From: Annona cherimola
Lineage: Eukaryota; Streptophyta; Magnoliopsida; Magnoliales; Annonaceae
Assembly (NCBI GenBank): GCA_030490835.1
Contig: CM059971.1
Coordinates: 78,014,224 to 78,078,223, forward strand
Length of the DNA: 64,000 nucleotides
Direction: 5' to 3'
Position 1 is the stretch's first letter. The number at the start of each line of letters is the position of its first letter. Below are positions 10,087 to 20,345 of the stretch, in pieces. The notes under the pieces were generated by a model, which was not told where the DNA came from, searched no databases, and saw only the letters and a program-made list of their open reading frames with translations. A program made the translations under genes and the position numbers.

Positions 10087-10375
10087 TGCACCCGGGTGTA
10101 TTTAACCCATTTTTTAATTATTTTTATTTTTTATAAAATTGTTAATCTAAGTGTATTTAACATGTGTATCAATTTTTACCATTTTTGGATATTTGTAAAA
10201 AAATTTAAAACAATGGCATTTTTGTAATTTATAAATTACAAAATGTATTGATTTTAAAAAATTCAAAAGAATATCTACAAATCTCGAAAAATGATAAAAC
10301 TTAATACACATGTTAAATAAACTTAGATTAACTATTGTATAAAAAATTTTCAAAAACTATTTAAGAAAAGATATA
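10087..10375. mobile_element. Long-hairpin MITE, copy 2
   Basis: Starts with ATGCACCCGGGTGTATTTAA. Arms GTTAATCTAAGTGTATTTAA and TTAAATAAACTTAGATTAAC pair across a centre near 10235. It abuts copy 1. A related element begins with the same GCACCTGGGTGCATTTA motif at 15160. Confidence 0.65.
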
Positions 10376-11374
10376 TGTACCTGCGTCGGCTGGAATAGAT
10401 CACCTCTCTCTATTTTGTGCCGTTAACTCTACCGAAAAGCTTAAGAACTTTGTAATCTTTTCGACGTCGGCTCTAGGCCTTTACAAGTGTCGGCCATCTC
10501 CATCCACTAAAAATTGAGACTCCCAACTCATCTTCCTTTTTTTTTTTTTTTTTTTTTTTCCTTTTGTGATGAACCTACTCATTTTCCATGAATCTAGCAA
10601 AAACCTATCAAAAAATTGGTCGACTCCATTGCCATTGACTGGCTAAAGTTTTACATCGTTACTGCTATAATATATCCCAAATTCGTTGTCATCTTTATCG
10701 CTAAGGAGTGGGAAGCCATGTTCAATCAAGAGAGTGCTACCGGTGAAAACCTAGCAACCACCATGTCAACATCAACCATCGATCCTACTAAAATCATGGC
10801 AACCATCTACCACTAAAAACTCTAACGCACACATTGAATGAAATCCAGTAACTAAGCAGGCAAAACGACGTTCACCGATCTCTCTCCGAATCAATTGAGT
10901 TAATTAGCTAAGTTGACATCACCCATCCTTCATTCCTTCCTAGACTTCCTATGGTTGTAAGAAGAACGAAGTTAAACAGTAGCTTGTTTTCATGATCTCT
11001 TTCGGGTGCAGTTGATCCTTTCCACATCAAACCATAAAGGATCAAAATTTTAAATTCTTAGGCATCTAACAACGGTGTAGTTTCATGTTATTCATTTCAC
11101 CTAATGACTTGAGGCATTGCAAATATCAAGTCATTTCATTGTGCCCGGTGATGCACTTCATGTATTTTATTTTTTCTTTCAATTAAGAATTTTCCTCCGC
11201 AATGGGAATATAATTATCATTATTTTGGCTCAGGAATGAAAGCATGATTTTCTCTATAGATTACAGTGTACTCAATCAAACAAAAATAAGATGAGATATC
11301 AATCAGATTGAAATTTATTCTCAATTAACCAACGTTGTTTCTCTCTCTTTTTCTTTTGAACCTATCTAACAATG
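10376..11374. other. Intergenic sequence with a 23-nt poly(T) run
   Basis: A T23 run lies at 10537-10559, possibly the poly(A) tail of a minus-strand retroposed copy, but I see no recognisable body beside it. A 66-codon open frame at 10616-10816 has no domain. The rest is unremarkable. Confidence 0.35.
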
Positions 11375-12717
11375 TTACAAATGCATGATGCTGAAATCCG
11401 CTAGCATATATTCCACACCACAAGTGGGAATTTCCCATTTGAAGAAGAAAATTATTTTATAATACAGTTGCAGGTCATGGGCCCTCATGTCTACCCTCAT
11501 TGATATCCATATGTCTGTTTGTTCCACGTATTTGCCTTCTTCTGGTAAGAAAAGGGAAAGTAAGGTCCCAACTTTTCCGTACGGCCGAGCAGCAACAATC
11601 AAAATTTGGAGTACGCGTGCCCCCCTCAAGGGAGGTAAATCGGTCGGACCTAAGTTAGGGTATTCTCGATCCATGATAAAAAGTTAAAAAGTTTTAACTG
11701 ACCTTATGTTCAACTTTTCTTTAGAACTTAAATTAAACTTATATAAATTAGTTTGGTTTGGATTATAAATTGGGTTAATAAATATATAATATTTAAAAGA
11801 TTTTTACTTAATTAAATTGATCTTAAAATATAAAATTTATATTAAAGAATAAAATTTAATCTTTTATGAAAATATCTTTCAATTATGACTAATGTAGCAA
11901 CATAATTGCTTTCTAATTTTTTTAAAGAATTTTCTATATATAATCTCATTTCAAAACAATGGTATCAAATTAATATTTGCGTGACATATGGTTTTATGAG
12001 TAAATTTTAAATAATTGTCAATGTGCTTGATTATTTTTTATAATTTATTATATTTTATATTTACATATGAAATCAGGTTAGATTGAGTCGGTTTGGCAAC
12101 TACTAACTCATTTTCAAATTCAGATCAGTTTAAATTGCATCATGTTGCTTATATTTTTAAAACATCCAATCTAATTAATTTTATTGAGACTAACCCTACT
12201 TGCATACCTACCGTGCTTCCATCTGATAACCGAGAAGTAATGATGATCAGACAATCAATTCATGGATAACCACACAGGATTTTGCAATCTCATCAATGTC
12301 TCTGCAAAGTTCGCGAGGTCGCAAAATGCATGGGATGGGGTTCCAGGCTTCCAGCTGTCCATTAGCTGGCGTTTGGTTGCTTCCAGCGATCCATTAGCCA
12401 GCGCATCTGATAGCGATCGAGGACCGGAGGCTGGATTTTTCCTCCCATGCATATATGGGGCCCACGCCCTCGTGTTGCGATTAGAAACTTGCATGTGTAG
12501 GCGTATTTAAATTATTGCAACATTATCCACTCTAACAGTCCAATCGGTAGGCGGCGCCTCGAGAGTGCGTCGAGTCAAGTTTGTCAATCTTTGAACTACT
12601 GCACGGCTGCCCACCATAATATATTAACATGTGGCCGCGCGCTGCGGCTGGAAAGCGTGATATTTTTTTTTTACTTCATCCGTTTACATATTCAACTAAA
12701 TGAAACGCATTAATACT
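11375..12717. other. Intergenic sequence, possible decayed hAT-like material
   Basis: Near 11690-12200 the sequence is AT-rich with phrases (AAATTGGGTTAATAAAT, TGAGTCGGTTTGG, ending GCATACCTACC) that recall the hAT-like families here, but no ends can be set. The GC-richer part 12260-12510 is open on both strands over about 240 bp. Neither frame has a recognisable domain. Confidence 0.3.
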
Positions 12718-13245
12718 CAGGGCCATTAATCCGTTCATCAATTCTTTATAAATGAATTTGGGTTGAAATTTTTAAATAAATAAATTATAATCCGTCAACC
12801 GGTTTAACCATATAATTAAATCATAGGATTAGAGTTGAAATTTTATAACATATCAACCCATTTATTAACTCGTTTAACTCATATATCATGTTCAATTCAT
12901 TTAACTCATGAAATATATATACATATATAAACTCATTGATTATTTTTTTTACTAAGTTTTCTTCTCGTCACCTAATTTTCATTTTCCCATTAATGTCTCA
13001 AATTTATTTTCCTCTTATTGCACTATTTCCATTTCTTCTATGTTGAAAATAACTTCTTCTCTTTCCCTCTGAAATCATCATCCATCAGATTCTAATCATT
13101 CGGGTCGTCTGTTGTACAACCCGTTAATAACTTACCAATCCATTTATTAAAATAATTAATAAATGAATTAGAGTTAAAATATTTTAAATGAATTAAGATT
13201 AGGATTAAGCTCCAACCCTTCTAGCCTAATCCATTAATACTCCTA
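12718..13245. mobile_element. hAT-like non-autonomous element (copy 2 of a pair)
   Basis: The partner of 2668-3238, in the same orientation, alignable from the TTGAAATTTTTAAATAAAT phrase to the TTAAGATTAGGATTAAG phrase. It starts CAGGGCCATTAATCCG and ends CATTAATACTCCTA, decayed versions of a TAGGGGTGTTAA...TTAACACCCCTA terminus pair. No target duplication is evident. Confidence 0.65.
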
Positions 13246-14760
13246 AGCGCATCGTTCACCTATGAGCAATTTACAGATAGAAAAACTTGTTTTAAAATTT
13301 TAAAAATTCTTCGTAGTATCTTATTTAGATTGCATTAATATTGTGAATTTTGATATTTTTTATAAACAATTTTTAATATTTTTAAATGCATATGTTTATG
13401 CTCATTTTTTAATTTTAAAGTAAAAAATTTTAAAATTTGCCAAACTTTACAAGGAACATAGTCTAGGATGAACTTACATTTTTATAAAAAATTTAAAATA
13501 AATTTTCACTGCTTGCAAATCCTATAATTTATGATTGGAATGAATGCCCACAAGCTCTAATATAAACTATAAATAACTAAATCTTGTTTGGCTAGCAGGA
13601 AATGTGTATTTTTTAGGAAAATGTAATTCTTAATAATGCAACATGCGTCTTGCATGATCATCACAATTTTCGTATAAATGCCAAAATTTTTGCGTAAGTT
13701 GAAATGTAAAACCATTTATGAAGAAGAATAATTGAATCGTAATTTGATAAGTTACTCTTCTGAATAAGATTTTTACCTTCCGCAAATCTGTTCCTCTTGA
13801 AACTGCAATTTATTTAAGCTTTGATTATTCTATGATCTATCAATGTTCTCTTCACAATGCCTCTGAGTGTCGTCAGGCTCTAAGAAGATCAAACCTTCGA
13901 TCTTCTTAAAATCAATACTTTAATACCAGTATTATAGCCCTGCTATGACTATTAGCACGCACGAAAATAAATAGAAAACTATAACAGAAACAGAGGAGAG
14001 AGAATATAAAGAAAAACTTATTTCATGAAAGCAAACTTGAAGAAAGAATGTACTGGTTTAGGGTAAGTAATCACAGCAGCAATGTGCCCTGCCTAACGAC
14101 TTGGATTTCAACCTTCCTCTCTTCTACTTTAGGCTGTGACTATCATCTGCAACAACCTCTCTGTTCTGCTTTCGACCATAGTCACTAACCGGAACACACC
14201 TCTATCTACTCCATGGGCAATTTTGAGCCATTCAAAAATATTTAATCTTTTTTATTACATTACAAGGAGGCAACGGTTCCCTTAGGGCTCAAAGTCAGGA
14301 TCACATGCATGTACCCACAACAGATTATGCCCTGGTTCACTCAAAAAATTTAATTTTAAATGTTCTTAATTTGGCTCACTATAGTGACAGAATGAGCGGG
14401 GGTGAAATTTCTTCCAAATTGAGTAGATAGCTTGGGCTTATTAAGGATTGAAATGAGATGAGAATAAGATAATATTTCTAATTATTAAAAAATATAATTC
14501 TCATTTTCAATACATGACAACCAACCTTTTTTTATTTTCCATGCAATTTTTCATTTTCAAATATACTTTTTTGATATTCTAATTCACAATAGTATTTTTC
14601 AATCTAATTTACTGATGTCATTCCCATCCCATTCCATCTTTCTCTAAATCCATTCTGAAAAGTCACGAATATGTTTATAATATATGCTAAAAGCTACATG
14701 TATACATGGGATAATCTCCACAAATTTTTTTTTTTAAATGCCTTCTGATCCAGAGAGGAT
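13246..14760. other. Intergenic sequence, nothing recognised
   Basis: AT-rich, with no long open frame and no RNA gene. 14440-14720 is low-complexity A/T sequence. Confidence 0.4.
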
Positions 14761-14772
14761 GATGTATTCTTT

Positions 14773-14869
14773 TTCTTTTTTTTTAAGACAAGCATCACCC
14801 AGGTGCAAGGGTCATTCAAACCTCAGACTTCATGCACGCATACCACCTGGGCATCTAAGCGGTGACGGC
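14773..14869 (-). mobile_element. Short SINE with 12-bp target duplication
   Basis: On the minus strand a TAGATGCCCAGGTGG segment resembles an A-box, GGTTTGAATGACC resembles a B-box, and the element ends CTTGTCTTAAAAAAAAAG. It is flanked by GATGTATTCTTT (14761-14772) and GATGCATTCTTT (14870-14881), direct repeats with one mismatch. At about 97 bp it is short for a SINE and may be 5'-truncated. Confidence 0.7.
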
Positions 14870-14884
14870 GATGCATTCTTTAGT

Positions 14885-15125
14885 TGGACAACTTTGGAGA
14901 TGTTTTGTTTGATAAATTTTTATAGAATTATGGGATGGTGGATAATAGAAAAATGAATATTTTGAAATTGATGTGACTGAGATAAAACGACATGGGTAAA
15001 GTTGGAATAAATAAGATAATTAGAAGGGAAAATTATTGAAATATAAAGCTAAAACTGAAAAATATGATTATTAAAATTTTAAATGGTTTATGGAGAAATA
15101 GGGAGAATGCAAGGTTAACTTGTCT
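14885..15125. mobile_element. Tourist/Harbinger-like MITE, copy 2
   Basis: Aligns with 32465-32710: shared order TGTGGGATG/TATGGGATG, ATATTTTGA, GAATAAATA, then a segment ending TTTATGGAGAAATAGGGAGA. The ends are eroded. Confidence 0.55.
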
Positions 15126-15144
15126 TTTATCTTATTCACCAGAA

Positions 15145-15398
15145 TTTGCTTGGTAAATGCACCTGGGTGCATTTACTTCATTTTTATTTTTAAATTTTTT
15201 TTTATAGAATTGTTAATCTAAATATATTTAAATTACCTAAAATGTCACTAATTTTTAAAAATAAAAAATAAATATCTAAATTACTCCAAAAATAGTAAAA
15301 ATCGATACACATATTAAATATATTTAGATTAATAATTCTGTAAAAAAAAATTCAAAAAAAATAAAAAATAAGTTAAAGCGCCCGCGTGCACTTTATCA
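15145..15398. mobile_element. Long-hairpin MITE, copy 3
   Basis: GTTAATCTAAATATATTTAA on the left pairs with TTAAATATATTTAGATTAA on the right around a centre near 15265. The ends, TGCACCTGGGTGCATTTAC and AAAGCGCCCGCGTGCACTTT, are inverted versions of one GC-rich motif, matching the start of copy 2. Confidence 0.7.
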
Positions 15399-15400
15399 AA

Positions 15401-15505
15401 GCCCGAATTTGCTTGCACCGCTTGACGTAATGCACTAGCATCGGGTGCACTGCATCCGTGCCCGAATTTGCTTGCACCGCGTGACGTACTGCACTAGCAT
15501 TTGTT
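15401..15505. repeat. 59-bp tandem duplication
   Basis: GCCCGAATTTGCTTGCACCG starts at 15401 and again at 15460, with the following GTGACGTA/TTGACGTA and TGCACTAGCAT also repeated. It lies directly beside the hairpin MITE end. The short minus-strand open frame across it is a by-product. Confidence 0.8.
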
Positions 15506-15834
15506 CCGCCACTGTGAAGTGTGAACTGATCCACTGACACTCGCTTAGCCGCCCACATGCTTCAACATATGTGCTTTTTTTTCTCACGTAGATAACGCAA
15601 GGCCCACTGCCCGGAAAACCCTGACCATCCATCTCCAAATAAACTGCATTGCAGCTAGAGAACAACGAGGATCACTACGCCATTAAAACATACTTTTGAC
15701 AGAAAACACTACTAAGTTAGCTGTACTAAAAAAACATCCATTAGACAGAGAACATTAGCTTCGTACAAACTTGCATACATAGAGGAGACCTAACTTGTTA
15801 CGCCAGGCTAATTAAGGTCTTAGTTAGCCAAGCC
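15506..15834. other. Intergenic sequence, nothing recognised
   Basis: Sequence between a MITE pair. I see no gene. GGTCTTAGTTAGCC near 15811 resembles part of the EP1-like pseudogene start but is too short to interpret. Confidence 0.35.
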
Positions 15835-16110
15835 AAAAAAAAAATATATATATATATATATTATAAGTACATAGAGTTAGTTGTATTTAATCTATAAATT
15901 AAGTTTAAATTTTTTTATTTTTAAACACAGTGACATTTTCGTATTTTTAACTCAGAAATTACGAAAAATGTCATTGTGTTTAAAAATTAAAAAAATACTT
16001 AAAAAGCATCCAAAAAGGTAAATTTTAGTTTATAAGTTAAATACACCTAATTCTATATGTTTATAAAAAATCAAAAAAATCAAAAATAAATTTTTTAACT
16101 GGACACATGG
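15835..16110. mobile_element. Long-hairpin MITE, copy 4
   Basis: A close relative of 9835-10086: TATTTTTAAACACAGTGACA pairs with TGTCATTGTGTTTAAAAATT and GTTGTATTTAATCTATAAAT pairs with TTATAAGTTAAATACACC around a centre near 15970. It lies just beyond the 3' end of the EP1-like pseudogene. Confidence 0.7.
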
Positions 16111-16644
16111 AAGCTACCATGAGCCCAGCCGCACCGAACACCCCTTAACATACAGAAAGACGTCTTTTACTACTTCAATTTGTAGCAAGAAGGGGACAAA
16201 AACCAGAACACCGAATTATTATAACCAGTTGGCAAAACTACGTAGAGACCTTGACATAGCCAACGTGGGAAGACACTTCTGCTTTCCTGAGGGCACCAAG
16301 CACAGGCACCAGACAGCATTCGTAAGTCTCCCTCCATCAGAAGAACCCAGCGCACTTGCAATGCTTGCTGAATTCCTCCCTGCACTCGTCCATTCTTCGG
16401 ACCCTCACCCTCGACGTAGCTGCTCATGAAGTGCTCCACCCCATCAATCCTGTAGTAATTAGCAGCGCCTGCGTTGCACGTCGACAGCAGCTTCGGAGAC
16501 GCACAACTCTCACTCCAACCCAACTGCATTCCTTGGCGCGGAGGCCATGCGACGCACATCCCTTCTCGGTACAAACCGTAGAAGCCCCAGTCGGCTGGCA
16601 ATCCATACCTCCTGTCATAGCCAAAATCGACCCGATGGGATAAG

Positions 16645-17625
16645 GTACACTTAAAACTGGCACAACTTACCCATCCTCCTTCGGTTGTCCAATTCTAAAA
16701 GCAAAGTATTTCCGTGATGGTGCTTTTTGGGCATGCAAAAGCCGGGGAAATGAATCTTATATACGGAAGTACTTACTAAAAGCAAAAGAGGTCATCATCA
16801 AAGGTTGGAGATGGAAAATTGGAGACAGAAGAATGGTGAGGTTCTTCCATGATAAATGGGCTGGATCAATGATACAAAAGATTGGCCCTCTACCGAAAGG
16901 CATACTCGCTGATGATCGTGTCAAAAGTTTCATTAATTCGGCTGGTGGTACTTGGAATAGGGAAAGGATTTTGGCAACTACTGGTGAAGAAAGTTGGAAG
17001 GCGATCACCATTATCCATCTTCCCTCGATATAGGCCGATGACTCTTGGTTCTAGGAGCCTGAACCAAATGGGCTTTTTAGTGTGAAATCAACATATAGGT
17101 TTGTTAAACTAGGGGTAGGAAGTTTCAGATTGAATGATTGAATGTGGACAATAAGAGAAATCAGAGAGGACAATGCATAGGGATGGGTGCAAATTTAAGA
17201 GACTTTGAAGGCTGACTTTTGGCTTCTCGAACTTGGAAGAGAGATGTGGTCACTGATACCGTTACGATGGAGGCAATGGCCATGAAAAATGGTGTTTTCT
17301 GCGGTGCTGAAATGTAGATCCGAAATATTGAATTTGAAACAAATTCACTGCTTTTGAGTTAGTATTTAAATGAGGAATGCAACATCCTCTCACCTGTGGG
17401 ATCTATAATCAAGGAGATAAAATCTCAAATATCAAGCTTCCAATCTATCTCTTTTATACACGTTCTGAGAACCGAAAATGCAGTAACCCATAGTTTGGTA
17501 AATTTTGCAGCAACAAATGCAGATACATGGATGACTTGGTGGGGAAACCCACCATGTTTTCTTGTCAATATTTTGTATTGTGACCTGCTAAGTGCTTGTG
17601 TTTGAAATATATATCATACTTTTCA
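16645..17625 (+). mobile_element. LINE-C, 3' part of a non-LTR retrotransposon, inside the EP1-like pseudogene
   Basis: Plus-strand frames carry the C-terminal part of a plant LINE ORF2: AKYFRDGAFW, then GWRWKIGDRRMVRFFHDKW, EPNGLFSVKSTYRFVKL (the zf-RVT-proximal region), and an RNase H-like end with NIEFETNSLL and HVLRTENAVTHSLVNFA. Stop codons and frameshifts interrupt it. It ends at TTTTCATCACAAAA. It is 5'-truncated, lacking the reverse transcriptase core, as usual for LINE copies. It sits antisense to the EP1-like pseudogene. Confidence 0.8.
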
Positions 17626-17639
17626 TCACAAAAATGGCC

Positions 17640-17732
17640 CAACTTAAAATAGAGTAGGTTAGAAAATTTTAATTGAAATAAAGATAAGATCAATCCGAAT
17701 CAAGCTTACTCGACCTAAGTTATACCCCTATT
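17640..17732. mobile_element. hAT-like terminus beside the EP1-like pseudogene
   Basis: Ends CCTAAGTTATACCCCTA at 17732, immediately followed by pseudogene sequence (TTGAGGTC would be the 8-bp target site). This matches the ACTTAGG-type end of the family at 37503-38229. The other terminus was probably lost when the LINE fragment or a deletion removed the middle of the gene. Confidence 0.5.
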
Positions 17733-17852
17733 GAGGTCTTAGTTAACCCATTTGAATCATTAGGCTATAGGAACATGGGCTTGATCAACAATAAAGAGGA
17801 TGAAGGAGAGAAAGGGGAGAAAAAGGAGGGTAGAAGAGCTTAGAGTAGCCAT

Positions 17853-18340
17853 TGGATGCCGCTACATGATATTGCTTAAAGAGAGAGAGGATGAGAAGGT
17901 GTTGATGTGAGCCTTTGACTATGAGGATGTTTGAAGTGTATTTATAGAGTTATAACTATAGCATGGTATGTTGCAATTTGGGTTAAGTATGTCCAATTTA
18001 GAATCAATCCTATTCGTATCCTATTCTCAAAAATTCTTATTTTATCTTATTTTAATTAGTTTGGGCTATTTTAAGTTTATCCTACTCTATTTTTCAAGCT
18101 CAGATCTATTTCGGTTTTAAATTAGTTTTTTAAAATAGTCTTTATATTATATTTAAAAATTATAATTTTATTACAAATCTTACTTAAAAATCTATAATCA
18201 AAATGATAATAATATAATTTTTGAAATATATTTATTGAATTAACTAAATAATAGATAAATTAAACAAGTTTTTATATATTTAAAGAATATATAAAATATA
18301 TATTTCACTATAAAAAAGAATATATACATATTTTACTATA
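17853..18340. other. Pseudogene promoter remnant and AT-rich sequence
   Basis: About 100 bp upstream of the pseudogene ATG may be a decayed promoter. Beyond 17970 the sequence has hAT-like phrases (GGGTTAAGTATGTCC, CCTACTCTATTTTTC) without clear ends. Confidence 0.35.
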
Positions 18341-18484
18341 AAAGATATTTCTTAAAATATATATTAAACATATATTAGTAATTATTTGGGTCAATTCTGC
18401 ATACCCAGACTAAAAGATATTTCTTAAAATATATATTAAACATATATTAGTAATTATTTGGGGCAGTTCTGCATACCCAGACTT
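18341..18484. repeat. 72-bp tandem duplication
   Basis: AAAGATATTTCTTAAAATAT recurs 72 bp later (18341 and 18413), each time followed by AATTATTTGGG and CTGCATACCCAGACT. Only a few bases differ, so the duplication is recent. Confidence 0.85.
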
Positions 18485-18637
18485 CGAAACTATCTCATCT
18501 TAATCGAACTCCATATTTTTTTACTTGGGAATTATCTTACTCTTTTAGTGTAATCAATGGTCGTACCCTACCATTGTAGCATGGCATGTTCCATGGGAAA
18601 TTGTCTTTTCACCTCTCAACCAAATGACAGGCGCCAC

Positions 18638-18911
18638 GCCACCAGGGACGCGCCCTGGTGGTCAGCGTCGTTGCCCAGTGTCATTGCGATCGCTGGTTCG
18701 AAACGGCTCGGGTGCAGCAACGTTGTTTGTGGGAGCAAAAGTGTGGTCTCCCGTTTAATTCGTGGGAGCAAAGTGGTCTCCCATTTAATTGTTGGAAGCT
18801 GTGTCTTCCTGTTTACTTGGTGGAGCGGTGTCTCCAAATTTGTTAGAATGTCTCTGATCTTCGGTGTAATATGTGTTGAGATGTATGTATATATCTCCCC
18901 ATCAAAAAAAA
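18638..18911 (+). mobile_element. SINE with 14-16-bp perfect target duplication
   Basis: It is flanked by AAATGACAGGCGCCAC at 18622-18637 and 18912-18927; the first A residues merge with the poly(A) tail, so 14 bp are unambiguous. Internally GGTTCGAAACG fits a B-box about 80 bp from the start, and the 3' end reads GTATATATCTCCCCATC followed by A11. Its tail resembles that of the 7463-7632 SINE although the bodies differ. The intact duplication implies recent insertion. Confidence 0.9.
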
Positions 18912-18929
18912 AAATGACAGGCGCCACAG

Positions 18930-20345
18930 ACCGGATGAGGAATATGTCCAGAAGCATGCATCTTGGATAGGATTTACGCCTACTTGCATGTGGACAATGA
19001 TTTGGGGCAGTATAAGATGGATCGGCCAAATCTGATTCAATGAATTTATTGTACTTAGAATTGTTTACTTAATTCAGAAATTTACAAGGATAAATATAAA
19101 GTAAAATTTTAATAGGTTTATATTCATTACAAAATTGATTGAAATTCAATAGTCTATTTAATTCTTTTATTAAAAAATTATTATGCTTTAATTACATATA
19201 TTTTTATTAAGTATAATGAACACATCAGATTTTACCACGTCATCAAAATGATTCCCACATCGACCTGTTCTAAGTGAACAATCAAAACTCGCTACATGTT
19301 AATTACCGAACATTTGTTGCGTTGTGATCATGAAATATAATTTTCACTTATAACTGCATTCTTTAATTTCTAACATATGAAAACCACTCTACCGCCTAAC
19401 AAATTTTATTTTATGCAGCTAATTTTTTATTTGTATATAGCTTATATATTTTGACTGTATTAGAAGTATTTTCACTTTAGTCGATAATTTAGTTATAAAT
19501 ATTTAGTTGCTTTTGGGTTGTGAAATTTGATTAGATTCACTAATGCAGCCATTTTTAAATCAAACGCAGGCAGAAGTGATGTTTAACGTAGCCACAGTTA
19601 ATATAGTATACTTAGCTACATTGGTACAAAGTGCAGCTAAATTAAAATTTGGTTGCAAAAGTGGCCAATAAAATTTTTTTCTAAATGAAACGACCACATA
19701 TAATAAATTTAGTTATAGTGTAATTGCAAAGCTGTAAAATATCAGTAAGCTGCCATGGTATTAAAAAATGTGGTATTCTCGATTTTGGAATTAAAGTCCA
19801 CTTGGGTCGATTTTCAGAGTCAGTACTTTTGACACCAATAGATTCAAATATTCAATCTTGCCGCCGATTTTTGGTATATTAAGATGATTAAATTAAAATT
19901 CAATTTCTTATAATTATTACATACAATTTCCAGATGCCAAATTTAAAGTCTAGATGCAGTGCACTTAGAGTTAGTGTAAATGGCTGCATGGACCTTTTGT
20001 TTTCACGTATGTGTGGCTCAAATATAAACATCTTGCATATAAATCTTACAACTTTTTATTTTATTTAATATTTCTTTCGAAACTTTAAAAATTAAAAAAT
20101 AACTCATTTTCATCTTCTATTACCTGAAAATGGACTCAAGTTTTTATTTTAAAATTTGGAAAAATATTAACTGAAATAATAAATTATAAAAATCATATAT
20201 ACGTGTATGCAAATTTCGTACTTGGGTCGACACATGTGCCAAAAAATTAAAAAAAATTGTTCAAGAACCGTTGTGTATTAAAGCTCGCTGCATGTGAATG
20301 CATTAGACTGTGTATGCTATGCATTGTATATAATTACTCTTCAAT
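18930..20345. other. Intergenic sequence; possible CACTA-like subterminal region 19400-19760
   Basis: The interval 19400-19760 has many short GTAGCT/GCAGCT/TTAGCTAC motifs on both strands, a pattern seen in CACTA subterminal regions and in the element at 23457, but no terminus is visible. The remainder is unremarkable AT-rich sequence. Confidence 0.35.

Larger units (their letters stand above)
16238..17852 (-). pseudogene. EP1-like lectin glycoprotein pseudogene, two fragments
   Basis: The 5' fragment (17852 down to 17733) starts with ATG and encodes a signal peptide (MATLSSSTLLFLPFLSF...), then hits TAA TGA where the intact copies have Gln-Gln, and stops at Phe-Lys-Trp-Val-Asn. The 3' fragment (about 16643 down to 16238) covers the Cys-rich segment and PAN domain: YYRIDGVEHF is intact, CQEGMCVACPQ has become a YREGMCVAWPP-like string, and a frameshift near 16398 disrupts the last PAN cysteines. 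About 300 residues of lectin domain between the fragments are missing, replaced by a LINE fragment and a hAT-like end. It shares minus orientation with gene 1, so it probably began as a tandem copy. It is clearly non-functional. Confidence 0.9.

Noticed and set aside
15806..15830. Extra copy of the EP1-like pseudogene start
   Set aside because: About 20 bp of similarity, and the stretch is partly self-palindromic. Too short to separate from chance.
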